Source of the DNA: an uncultured Lachnospiraceae bacterium | GTDB lineage: Bacteria; Bacillota; Clostridia; Lachnospirales; Lachnospiraceae | Direction: 5' to 3' | Length of the DNA: 54,484 bases | NCBI GenBank assembly: GCA_900317505.1 | Contig: ONHB01000017.1 | Span: 1 to 54,484 of the forward strand | Shown: positions 16,094 to 23,851 of the stretch, piece by piece | How positions within the stretch are numbered: position 1 is the stretch's first letter | How the letters are laid out: each line of letters starts with the position of its first letter | The notes under the pieces: generated by a model | Seen by the model: the letters and a program-made list of their open reading frames with translations, nothing else | Told to the model about the DNA's origin: nothing | Database searches by the model: none | Position numbers and translations under genes: made by a program

Positions 16094-16543
16094 CTACAAA
16101 TCATTACCGGGATAACTTATCGTATCGCCCCAAGACATTACCTCTTCATAAAACTCAGGAATCTCTAATAGACCATATCTCCACATAAAAGCTCGATCTT
16201 TTTCTGACATTTCATTCAAATTCATCCATCGCACTTCTTTAATTGGCTGATCATCCACCGGTTCTTCCGGATCATATCCCTTGATTGCTTCCTGTTCCTT
16301 GGGTACTCTTACCCAAAATGAATATTCTGTTCTTTCGTGATTATATACCTCTGCAAGTTTTCTTATTATGACGCCATCAAGTCCGCATTCCTCTTTAAGT
16401 TCCCTGATTGCAGCCTGTTCGGGAGTTTCATCATCTTCGATTCCACCACCGGGAATTGAGTAAAAAGTTCTGCCTTCATAACACAGTTTTTCCATAAGAA
16501 TTTTCTTGTCTCTTATAACAAATACAACGCTTCTATTTCTCAT
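16094..16543 (-). CDS. Nudix hydrolase (149 aa)
   Basis: A compact Nudix enzyme with a full Nudix box (GGGIEDDETPEQAAIRELKE then ECGL). ATG 16543 is chosen because GAGGGGGG stands just upstream; the in-frame extension to 16720 crosses non-coding-looking sequence and is not used. The C-terminal part (DPEEPVDDQPIKEVRWMNL) is typical of small MutT-like proteins where it forms the end of the fold. First gene of a two-Nudix operon in the island, downstream of the broken parB. Substrate unknown. Confidence 0.86.
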   Translation of the reverse strand: MRNRSVVFVIRDKKILMEKLCYEGRTFYSIPGGGIEDDETPEQAAIRELKEECGLDGVIIRKLAEVYNHERTEYSFWVRVPKEQEAIKGYDPEEPVDDQPIKEVRWMNLNEMSEKDRAFMWRYGLLEIPEFYEEVMSWGDTISYPGNDL

Positions 16544-16774
16544 AGCACCCCCCCTCTCACAGCAAAACTGGAATTGAACAAAATCGCTGCGCGATGGCCT
16601 GCCAAGGCTGTGGCGCAGTTTTTTACTTTTTCTAAAAAAGGCAGTGACAGGATTGTCCCAAGATAGTATTGTTAAAGTACCACCAATAACAAACTTCAAA
16701 CACGGGCTTAGTCCCAACAACTGCCTATGAAAAGAATATCATCTTTAGGCTGCTTACACAAGCAGTTTTATTTT
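16544..16774. other. Gap between broken parB and the Nudix genes
   Basis: This gap holds an uncalled reading frame with no convincing family, probably a relic, and a short hairpin CTGCTT-ACAC-AAGCAG followed by TTTTATTTTT on the plus strand (about 16750-16775), which could terminate plus-strand transcripts. No clear promoter for the Nudix pair was found. Confidence 0.4.
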
Positions 16775-17605
16775 TCAAATGCACCTCCATGATGGGTAGT
16801 TAGCATCATATTTTTTCTTATAAGCCTTCGCTTTCTCAGAAGGCATAATTTCCACTCTTTGTAAAAAATTGGCATCTGCCATAAGAATCGTGGCTTCATC
16901 ATCTGATAAATTCATGATTCTAACAGGCATAGTGACCTTGCCCGCCTTTCTGCTGGCATATAGCCTTCTATGGCCAGATATCATCTGATAACGACCATTT
17001 CCAGCCTCTCTTATAATTCCCGGATGGAGGACTCCATACTCGGCTATGTTGGCTGCTAATTTGTCCATTTCTTCATCATCTATAACCTTGAACGGATCTT
17101 GGTCAACTGATCTTCGTTGAAAATACCCGGATAAACCTTATTTATACGCTGCTTGAGCATCTTGGAATCATCTCCATAGATGGTTTTCCATTTAATAATA
17201 TTTTCAGCAATCATCTGATTTTCTTCGCAGGCAATCTTATCTCCAAAAATCTGTTTTTCAAAATCCAGATACGGTGTAAGATTAGCTTTGAAGTTCTCAT
17301 CAAACCCTGATAAATCCTGCAACTCAAGACTTGGATCATTTTTTCTCAGGTAGTCCAACAAATTTTTCCCGGTAACCTTTATTTTCTTGCAAAACAGTTC
17401 CAGATAAATCTCCTGTTTGAGCTGTACTGATACTTTGTTTCCTCGTATGCTCCGGAAATTCGTCAATCAATTCAATATTTATATCCATTACTGGATAATC
17501 TGCTTTATTTGTAGATGCTGATACCAATTTACTCTCTAATGCTGACGTATCGCCGCCAAATAAAGCATCAAAATCATCCAGTTCTATACCTGCTCTCTTT
17601 CCCAT
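16775..17605 (-). pseudogene. parB: parB, interrupted by a Cas9-like segment and truncated
   Basis: The frame starts four bases inside the parA stop (TAATG) with MGKRAGIELDDFDALFGG and runs to ELIDEFPEH. The sequence then breaks for 351 bases and resumes in the same frame as DPFKVIDDEEMDKLAANIAE, followed by the ParB/sulfiredoxin-like nuclease core with GHRRLYASRKAG. In intact relatives FP(E/N)H is followed directly by PFKV, so the joint is clear. The inserted DNA gives a stop at 17336. The downstream half stops after KAYKKKYDANYPSWRCI, where the helix-turn-helix region should follow, so the 3' end is lost too. A shortened core product could start at the internal ATG 17068. The locus is very probably inactive as a partition protein. 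Confidence 0.85.
17096..17446 (-). other. Inserted 117-codon segment of a Cas9 REC lobe
   Basis: Exactly 351 bp lies between the CAT and CCG codons that should adjoin in parB. In the +1 frame it is open and reads NKVSVQLKQEIYLELFCKK, then VTGKNLLDYLRK, DLSGFDENFKANLTPYLDF, MIAENIIKWKTIYGDDSKML and QLTKI. By eye this lines up with the segment of S. pyogenes Cas9 from LSGEQKQAIVDLLF to FDDKVMKQL (roughly residues 540-650, in the REC lobe): both have KQ-I-LF, VT-K-L, SG-(x)-FnA/kA-L-Y-DF/L and a final helix set. The segment has no start and no other Cas9 part, and no repeats or spacers are nearby. It cannot act as a nuclease. Confidence 0.82.
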
Positions 17606-18399
17606 TAGCCAAGCACCTCCTTCGTGAGTTGCTTATATGCTTTTGCAACCGTTCCTCTTGGATCATATTTAAAAATGCTTTTTCCTGACCCAGGACATTC
17701 AGCTGCTTTTATTGATTTAGGAATAACGCAGTCATATATGTTTACATGCTTGCTATATGCATCCCCTATTTCTTTCATGGAATTTTTGGCAAGCACAGTA
17801 TTTGCTTCAACAACAGTAAAAAGAATTCCTTCAATTTCAAGATTGTAATTAAGTCTTCTTCTTGCCATACCAATTGTCTGTATCAGCTGCTGTAATCCAT
17901 CGATGCATAAATCTTCCATTTTGACTGGAATAATTACACTATCAGCCGCTGTAAGGGCGTTTATTACGAAAAGCCCTAGGTTTGGAGGACAATCGATTAA
18001 TATAAAGTCATAAAATGCTCTCTGCATTATTACGAATTCATTTAATAGATGCTCCCTGCTCATGGCGCTGAACAATTCAAGTTCCATCATTGCATATTTC
18101 ACATTTGCCGGGAGAAGATCTACTCCTTCCTCTGTCTTGCAAATGCAATCTATGCAATATTCCGGTTCTAAATCCTCACCACTAACCAGTTTTTCCATCA
18201 CATCATAAATTGTCTTATCCGGTTTCTTAACTCCAAGACATCTTGATGCATGACCCTGAGGATCATTATCAATTACAAGTACCCTTTTTCCTGCATTAGC
18301 AAGACCTACTGCAAGACTTGCTGTTGTAAAACTTTTTGCCACACCACCTTTTTGGTTTGCCAAAGCAATAACTTTACATGTATTTGCGATATTATTCAT
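17605..18399 (-). CDS. parA: ParA-family partition ATPase
   Basis: A 264-residue Walker-type ATPase that positions plasmids or mobile elements by moving on the nucleoid. The deviant Walker A motif KGGVAKSFTT lies at residues 17-26, the A' motif LVIDNDPQGHAS near 41-52 and the Walker B-like DFILIDCPPNLG near 130. No N-terminal helix-turn-helix is present, so it is a small (type Ib-like) ParA. It ends at the start codon of parB (TAATG overlap) as in a normal parAB operon, but the parB partner is broken. A small gene (18415-18609) precedes it. Marks the region as plasmid- or ICE-derived. Confidence 0.95.
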   Translation of the reverse strand: MNNIANTCKVIALANQKGGVAKSFTTASLAVGLANAGKRVLVIDNDPQGHASRCLGVKKPDKTIYDVMEKLVSGEDLEPEYCIDCICKTEEGVDLLPANVKYAMMELELFSAMSREHLLNEFVIMQRAFYDFILIDCPPNLGLFVINALTAADSVIIPVKMEDLCIDGLQQLIQTIGMARRRLNYNLEIEGILFTVVEANTVLAKNSMKEIGDAYSKHVNIYDCVIPKSIKAAECPGSGKSIFKYDPRGTVAKAYKQLTKEVLG

Positions 18400-18414
18400 A
18401 GCCTCTGTTCTCCT

Positions 18415-18609
18415 TTATTTTTCCTTCTTGTGCTTTTTGGGTTCAGTGTCATTAAAACTGACTTCTACGTACTGCCTAAAATATTTCTTCGTTCCTTTGT
18501 TGGAAAACACTTCTGACATGCTGTCCACATCCAGACATCTATTTCTTTCAATTATTCTTCTTAAGCGTTTTATTTCATTTGTGGGGCCCATCAATCTAAC
18601 TTTTACCAT
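18415..18609 (-). CDS. Small basic protein upstream of parA (64 aa), DUF3970-like
   Basis: Starts MVKVRLMGPTNEIKRLRRI nine bases after AAAGGAG and ends with a lysine-rich tail (EPKKHKKEK). The beginning resembles the small MVK(V/I)RxxG proteins of the DUF3970 group, which accompany plasmid or phage genes; this is a weak match by eye. It lies 15 bases upstream of parA and probably is in the same operon. Function unknown. Confidence 0.65.
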   Translation of the reverse strand: MVKVRLMGPTNEIKRLRRIIERNRCLDVDSMSEVFSNKGTKKYFRQYVEVSFNDTEPKKHKKEK

Positions 18610-18745
18610 TGCGCTTTCTCCTTTCGATATTTTGTCAGGATTCAGCCAGAGGCTATACTAAATTCATCGCATGCTCCTATCGCTGTAAATTGCATAATTT
18701 TATTCTCCCTTCAATTGAATTGACCGTAGCGTGATGCCATAAAGC

Positions 18746-18791
18746 AAAAAAAGAGAACACTTCCTCGATTTCTCTTAGAAATGTCCTCTTT
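18746..18791 (-). terminator. Intrinsic terminator near the island edge
   Basis: Minus strand AAAGAGGACATTTCT ... GAAAT ... TGTTCTCTTTTTTT. The sequence ACCGATAA precedes the stem, as AGCGATAA does before the terminators at 12645 and 12902. It would stop transcripts coming from hemZ before they enter the island. Confidence 0.65.
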
Positions 18792-18844
18792 TATCGGTGT
18801 TATTGTAACACTGAATCGTCACTATTAAATACAGAAAGTACTAT

Positions 18845-18934
18845 GATGTACTATGACGTAAACAAGCACCTAAATTTTGATGTACCTAATGATGTACCTG
18901 TGAATTTGGTACATCTTTTTTAATTTGGTACATC
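18845..18934. repeat. Cluster of five GATGTAC(C/T) repeats, direct and inverted
   Basis: GATGTACT at 18845, GATGTACC at 18879 and 18891, and the reverse GGTACATC at 18908 and 18927. The middle pair forms an 8-bp hairpin with a 9-base loop followed by six Ts on the plus strand. Repeated short sites of this kind are found where integrases or excisionases bind, or as iterons; the location beside hemZ at the end of the island supports the former. Confidence 0.6.
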
Positions 18935-18963
18935 ATTTTATTATTCAATTGAAAAAGCCATTT

Positions 18964-20463
18964 TTAATCAGCAAATAATTGTCTCTTACGATCGATCATT
19001 TCCTCTATTTTACTGATGTAGAGGCCTACGTCCTTAACATTATCACAGCGTTCAATTCGACCATCTCCGTACACTCTTTTTGTTACGGTTCCGGCTCCGC
19101 ATGCGATAATTGTTTGGACTTCCTCCATGATCAGGATATTGTACACTCCATACTTGCCGGGCTTTGCATATCCGACATTTTCAAAATTGCCGGACATATT
19201 CTTCTGGCGGTACAGATAATAAGGATCCATGCCCATTGCCTTTGCACCGGCAGCTGCGATCTCCATGGTTTTATCTGTGTTGTTGAGACAGTCAACGCCA
19301 TTTTCCTCGATCCAGGCACGCAGCTTGGAAGCGCGCTTGATGGCAAGCGAGTGTACGGTGAGCGAATCCGGATCCAGCTTCTTTATTTCCTCAATGGTAT
19401 TGGCTACATCCTTTTCGTCCTCTCCGGGAAGTCCTAAAATAATATCCATATTAATGTTGGTAAAGCCGATCTTTTTTGCAAGTGCATAGGCCTCTTTGAC
19501 CTGTTCAACGCTATGCTGTCTTCCGATCAGCTTTAAGGTCTCATCCTTCATGGTCTGCGGATTGACGGAAATACGGTCAATCCTGTGATCATGCAGTACC
19601 TGCAGCTTTTCCTCTGTGATACTGTCCGCTCTTCCTGCCTCAACTGTAAATTCCAATAGATGCGACAAATCAAAATGCTCCTCCACAAAACCGATGAGCT
19701 CATCCAACTGCTTAGCAGAAAGTGTTGTCGGCGTACCTCCACCGATATAAACTGTATCCAGCGTCTTATCCTTGAAGGCTTCTTTTACATATAAAAGCTC
19801 TTTTTTCAGGCATTCCATATAGTGTCCGACTTCTTTTTCAAATGCGCAGATGGGGTTGGAAGTAAACGAGCAGTACAGACATCTGGTCGGGCAAAACGGT
19901 ATCCCGATGTACAGACTGTAACCCTCTTTGGTATGAAGAGGTGAAAGCAGCTCCCTTTCCCGGTGCGCAATATCCAGTGCCAGCTCTGTTTTTTCGTCAG
20001 ATACAAGATGATTGTCCTTCATAAAAGCACGGATATCATCATCTGTCTTTCCCTCATCCAGCATCGTCATGGCAATCTTGGTCGGACGTATGCCGGTCAG
20101 ATTTCCCCACGGCAGTACCTTCTGATGAATGTCACAGAGACTCAGATATAAAAACTGTTTGAATTTATTTTTATCTCCTTTTTCAAGTAAGCCATTGCTA
20201 ACTTTAAAATCGTACGGTGCAACGGCTGTATAGCAATGTGTCAGCCCGTTTTTTTCATCTTCGTATACAAGCTGCGCCGGCTGTGATGTCAGGGACAGAT
20301 AAAAAGTCACCGGCTGTGCATTGAGGATATGCTCCACCAGCCCTCCTTCACCTTTTTCGGTATCCGGTGAAAGCACTTTTACATTTTCTTCCGGATAAAA
20401 TGCCTTGATCAATGAATGTATATCATATTCCAAATGTGGAACATCTACTTTTACTACCAACAT
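18964..20463 (-). CDS. hemZ: Oxygen-independent coproporphyrinogen III oxidase-like protein HemZ
   Basis: A 499-residue radical SAM enzyme of the HemN/HemZ group. The iron-sulfur motif CPTRCLYC lies at residues 191-198, followed by the glycine-rich SAM region (YIGGGTPTTLSAKQL) and a HemN-like C-terminal part. Members act in anaerobic haem synthesis by decarboxylating coproporphyrinogen, though many HemN-like proteins do other work and no other haem genes are here. The N-terminal 180 residues, with a THUMP-like start, fit the HemZ subgroup rather than HemN. GCAGGAGAG precedes the ATG. It borders the mobile island. Confidence 0.9.
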   Translation of the reverse strand: MLVVKVDVPHLEYDIHSLIKAFYPEENVKVLSPDTEKGEGGLVEHILNAQPVTFYLSLTSQPAQLVYEDEKNGLTHCYTAVAPYDFKVSNGLLEKGDKNKFKQFLYLSLCDIHQKVLPWGNLTGIRPTKIAMTMLDEGKTDDDIRAFMKDNHLVSDEKTELALDIAHRERELLSPLHTKEGYSLYIGIPFCPTRCLYCSFTSNPICAFEKEVGHYMECLKKELLYVKEAFKDKTLDTVYIGGGTPTTLSAKQLDELIGFVEEHFDLSHLLEFTVEAGRADSITEEKLQVLHDHRIDRISVNPQTMKDETLKLIGRQHSVEQVKEAYALAKKIGFTNINMDIILGLPGEDEKDVANTIEEIKKLDPDSLTVHSLAIKRASKLRAWIEENGVDCLNNTDKTMEIAAAGAKAMGMDPYYLYRQKNMSGNFENVGYAKPGKYGVYNILIMEEVQTIIACGAGTVTKRVYGDGRIERCDNVKDVGLYISKIEEMIDRKRQLFAD

Positions 20464-20632
20464 ACTGTACTCTCCTGCTGCCTGCCGGCTGCTTTTTTTC
20501 TAATCTAAATTTTACGGTTGGTCATAACCGCTATAATTATAAAACTGCTTTTCATTCCAAAAACACCATGCTTATAAAACCAATTTCATCCCAGAACAAC
20601 TTTGGGTTCAGCTCCACAGTCATATCCGAAAT

Positions 20633-21256
20633 TTACACGCAGTAATTATTCTCCTTCTCATATCCGATCGTCGTCATACCGCCATGTCCGGGATACACCT
20701 TTGTATCATCGGGAAGCACAAACAGCTTTTCACGCACACTCCGGACGATCTCTGACATGGATCCCCCCGGAAAATCAGTCCGTCCGACCGATTCCTCAAA
20801 CAGGGTATCCCCGGAAAGCAGAATACCGTCTTCTTTAAAATAAAAACAACATCCGCCCCTGGTATGTCCCGGCGTCGCAATGACCTCAAATGTCATTCCG
20901 GCTTCATGTATAATATCCCCATCCCTGAAAAATCCATCAGCCTCTACGGTAAACGGTGCTCCGAAATCACTTGATAAATTATATGACGGATTTTCCAGTA
21001 CTTCCTTTTCCACATCCAGAGCATATACCTTGGCACCGGAAAGTCTGCGCAGTTCATTACATCCTCCGATATGGTCAAAATGCCCGTGTGTCAGATAAAT
21101 GGCGGCCACCTTAAGTCCTGCCTCCGTCAGCTTATTATAAATATAATCGCCTCTGTCACCGGGATCAAAAAAGACCACATCCTTACTGCCCTCTTCATAA
21201 ACAAAATAACAGTTGGTCGCACAGGCGCTTAAAATAAATTTTCCGATTTTTAACAT
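20633..21256 (-). CDS. MBL-fold metallohydrolase (glyoxalase II-like)
   Basis: A 207-residue soluble enzyme of the metallo-beta-lactamase fold with the metal site THGHFDHIGG (His57, His59, Asp61, His62) and the later ligands in TPGHTRGGCCFY, LLSGDTLFEESVGRTDF and VYPGHGGMTTIGYE. The GRTDF/PGHG pattern is that of short glyoxalase II-like hydrolases of Firmicutes that act on thioesters, here of unknown nature. It lies 169 bases upstream of hemZ and after relA in the same direction. AAGGAAG precedes the ATG. Confidence 0.9.
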   Translation of the reverse strand: MLKIGKFILSACATNCYFVYEEGSKDVVFFDPGDRGDYIYNKLTEAGLKVAAIYLTHGHFDHIGGCNELRRLSGAKVYALDVEKEVLENPSYNLSSDFGAPFTVEADGFFRDGDIIHEAGMTFEVIATPGHTRGGCCFYFKEDGILLSGDTLFEESVGRTDFPGGSMSEIVRSVREKLFVLPDDTKVYPGHGGMTTIGYEKENNYCV

Positions 21257-21295
21257 GTTTTTTCTTCCTTCTATTACATTATTTATTTCTATAAT

Positions 21296-21385
21296 CTATC
21301 TTTATACAATTTTTCTCTTTACAATCATTTATGCACAACTATTCTCCGTACAAATTCTTATCTATACAATCTTTCTTTATACAAT
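21296..21385. repeat. Six degenerate tandem repeats of about 15 bp
   Basis: On the minus strand six units tile without gaps: ATTGTATAAAGAAAG, ATTGTATAGATAAGAA, TTTGTACGGAGAATA, GTTGTGCATAAATG, ATTGTAAAGAGAAAA, ATTGTATAAAGATAG (15, 16, 15, 14, 15, 15 bp), with a decayed seventh after them. The array fills the gap between the relA terminator and the MBL hydrolase gene. It is not coding. It contains many TATA-like boxes. Confidence 0.75.
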
Positions 21386-21423
21386 CATTTTTACACAGCC
21401 AATTTTCCCACCGCATACAACAA

Positions 21424-21446
21424 ACGGGGTGTTGCTATCACCCCGT
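21424..21446 (-). terminator. Intrinsic terminator overlapping the relA stop codon
   Basis: Minus strand ACGGGGTG-ATAGCAA-CACCCCGT followed by TTTGTTG. The stop codon TGA of relA is part of the stem. Confidence 0.75.
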
Positions 21447-23765
21447 CGTTCTTTCAATATCCATTACACTTTCAACATTTCTAAGCTTTTCAATCGTATG
21501 ATTCAGTTCCTCACGGCTGCCAATGTAAAAGGATGCCGCCATAGTCGCAATTCCCTGCTTGCTCGTCTTGGTATTCATACTCATGATATCAATATTTTTT
21601 TCGGTAAGCGCTCTGGAAATATCTGCTAAAAGTCCATTCCTGTTGTGCGCATAGATCACGATCTCAGCCAGGTATTTGCTGCTTTCTTCGCTTCCCGCCT
21701 GCCATTCGGCATCGATCAGTCGACCACGCTCAATCTCCGGAAGATTGATAATATTGACACAATCCGTCCTATGGATTGATACGCCTCTTCCTCTGGTAAC
21801 AAAACCGATGATCTCATCTCCGGGTACCGGTGAACAGCATTTTGAAAAACGGACCGCCACATCATCGACACCTCTTACGACAATGCCGCTCTGAGTCTTG
21901 CCCTTTGGAAGCATCATCTGATAAGCATCGCGCTTGGTCTCGATATCCTTTAAGACCTCTGCATCCGTTATTTCTACCGGATGATCCTTATCATACAGCT
22001 CCTTCATCTTGTTGGCGATCTGGCCTTCCTTGAGTGCTCCGTGGCCGATCGCAGCCAGCACGGATTCCCAATCCTTAAAGCCGTATTTGCGCATCACGGC
22101 TTCCATATAGTCAGGTCTTAACAGATTGACCGGATCCAGACTTCTGGATTTGCAGTATGATAAAAGCAGTTCCTTGCCTTTTACGATATTTTCATCTTTA
22201 AATTCATTTTTAAACCACTGGTTGATCTTATTTTTAGCCTGTGTGGATTTGACCAGTGAAAGCCAGTCACGGCTGGGTCCGGGTGAGTTGTTACTGGTCA
22301 CAACCTCGACCTTGTCACCGTTTTGCAGCACATAATCAAAATTGACGATATTGCCGTTGACTCTGGCTCCGACCATCTTGTTGCCGACTGCGGAATGAAT
22401 GCTGTAGGCAAAATCGATCGGTGTAGAACCGGCCGGTAAGTTTTTGACATCGCCATTGGGTGTAAAACAATATACATTGTCAGCAAACAAGTCCAGATCA
22501 CTCTTTAAAAGCGTCATAAACTCTTTGTTGTCATCCGTATCTCTCTGCCATTCCAAAATCTGGCGCAGCCATGAAAGCTTTTCTTCCTCGCCTGTGGATA
22601 TCTTTTTGCCATCGGAGGCCTCTTTGTATTTCCAGTGCGCTGCGATACCGTATTCAGCGGTACGGTGCATATCGTAGGTACGGATCTGGATTTCAAAGGG
22701 CTGTCCGGCCGAACCGATCAGTGTCGTATGCAGTGACTGGTACATATTGGCCTTGGGCATTGCAATATAATCCTTGAATCTTCCGGGAATGGGCTTGTAG
22801 ATCTCATGGATCACACCAAGAGCCGCATAACAGTCCTTGACGGTATCCACAATAATACGGACCGCAAACAGATCATAAATCTGGTCCAACGATTTATGCT
22901 GGTTTTTCATTTTTTTATAAATACTGAAAAAGTGTTTGACACGACCGTCAATCTTGGCCTTGATACCGGCATTGGCGATGTGTTCACTGACTTCATCTAC
23001 TATATTTTGAACATATTTTTCACGTTCACTACGACGAATGGCGATCTTGTCTACCAAATCATAATATACTTCCGGCTCCAGATACTTAAGTGCCAGATCA
23101 TCCAGCTCGACCTTGACCTTGGAAATACCAAGCCTCTGTGCGATCGGAGAATAAATATCCAGTGTCTCACGCGCTTTTTCCTGCTGTTTTTCCGGTGTCA
23201 TATGATCCAGAGTACGCATATTGTGCAGTCTGTCGGCAAGCTTGATCAGGATAACACGGATATCCTTTGCCATGGCCAAAAACATTTTTCTCAGATTTTC
23301 AGCCTGCAATTCCAGCTTGTCACCATCGTACTGCAGGCGGCTTAACTTTGTCACACCGTCTACCAACAGGGCAACATCATCGCCAAACTGCTCTCTGATC
23401 TCTTCTGTTGTAAAAATCGTATCCTCAACGACATCATGCAAAAGCCCGGCAGCAATCGTTTCCTTGTCCATTTCAAGGTCCGCAAGGATAATCGCCACAC
23501 AAAGAGGATGAATGATATAAGGCTCGCCGGATTTGCGCACCTGATTCCTATGAGCATCATCTGCAAGGCGGTATGCTTTTTCGATCAGACTGATATCATC
23601 ACTGGGATGATATTTGCGCACACGCACGATCAGATCCTTGTAAAGTTCCTCCGGACTGGTATACTCCTCAATGGATTCGATACGTCCGTCATCCAGTACA
23701 AGCTCTGTTTTCCTTGCTTTTTTTTCATTGTTTAAAATGTGATCCTGCAGAATACTTTCAGCCAT
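21438..23765 (-). CDS. relA: Bifunctional (p)ppGpp synthetase/hydrolase RelA/SpoT
   Basis: A 775-residue cytoplasmic enzyme that makes and degrades the alarmone (p)ppGpp. Domains in order: HD hydrolase (about residues 45-195; HPLCVAIILADLEMD, LLHDVVEDT), synthetase (about 240-370; DLFAVRIIVDTV, GRFKDYIAMPKANMYQSLHTT), TGS (about 400-460; VYCFTPNGDVKNLPAGSTPIDFAY), and a C-terminal ACT domain (about 700-775). Both catalytic parts look intact, so it is the long Rel type. ATG 23765 is used, with GAGGAAG upstream; a GTG nine bases earlier lacks spacing. Next to it lies degV in the same direction, 86 bases upstream. Confidence 0.97.
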   Translation of the reverse strand: MAESILQDHILNNEKKARKTELVLDDGRIESIEEYTSPEELYKDLIVRVRKYHPSDDISLIEKAYRLADDAHRNQVRKSGEPYIIHPLCVAIILADLEMDKETIAAGLLHDVVEDTIFTTEEIREQFGDDVALLVDGVTKLSRLQYDGDKLELQAENLRKMFLAMAKDIRVILIKLADRLHNMRTLDHMTPEKQQEKARETLDIYSPIAQRLGISKVKVELDDLALKYLEPEVYYDLVDKIAIRRSEREKYVQNIVDEVSEHIANAGIKAKIDGRVKHFFSIYKKMKNQHKSLDQIYDLFAVRIIVDTVKDCYAALGVIHEIYKPIPGRFKDYIAMPKANMYQSLHTTLIGSAGQPFEIQIRTYDMHRTAEYGIAAHWKYKEASDGKKISTGEEEKLSWLRQILEWQRDTDDNKEFMTLLKSDLDLFADNVYCFTPNGDVKNLPAGSTPIDFAYSIHSAVGNKMVGARVNGNIVNFDYVLQNGDKVEVVTSNNSPGPSRDWLSLVKSTQAKNKINQWFKNEFKDENIVKGKELLLSYCKSRSLDPVNLLRPDYMEAVMRKYGFKDWESVLAAIGHGALKEGQIANKMKELYDKDHPVEITDAEVLKDIETKRDAYQMMLPKGKTQSGIVVRGVDDVAVRFSKCCSPVPGDEIIGFVTRGRGVSIHRTDCVNIINLPEIERGRLIDAEWQAGSEESSKYLAEIVIYAHNRNGLLADISRALTEKNIDIMSMNTKTSKQGIATMAASFYIGSREELNHTIEKLRNVESVMDIERTTG

Positions 23766-23851
23766 AGTCTTCACTTCCTCGGTCAGTCTTACACTCGTTG
23801 CAAAAATAATTATAATGGTATTTTACATATTCGTCAATTTACGACGTGCGT

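Larger units (their letters stand above)
18610..18963. other. Non-coding right edge of the island
   Basis: No gene is seen in this 350-base stretch. It holds a terminator on the minus strand (18746-18791), a TACAAT -10-like sequence upstream of it, and a cluster of GATGTACC repeats (18845-18934), and then the stop codon of hemZ. It may be the attachment end of the island; no direct repeat matching the other edge (about 12136) was found by eye. Confidence 0.5.

Noticed and set aside
16544-16720. N-terminal extension of the second Nudix gene up to 16720
   Set aside because: The added residues look like relic DNA and lack family features; a strong ribosome binding site marks ATG 16543 as the start.
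17041-17605. CRISPR array or cas operon near the Cas9-like segment
   Set aside because: No repeated spacer-repeat pattern and no other cas gene is visible within the window; only the internal Cas9 segment is present.
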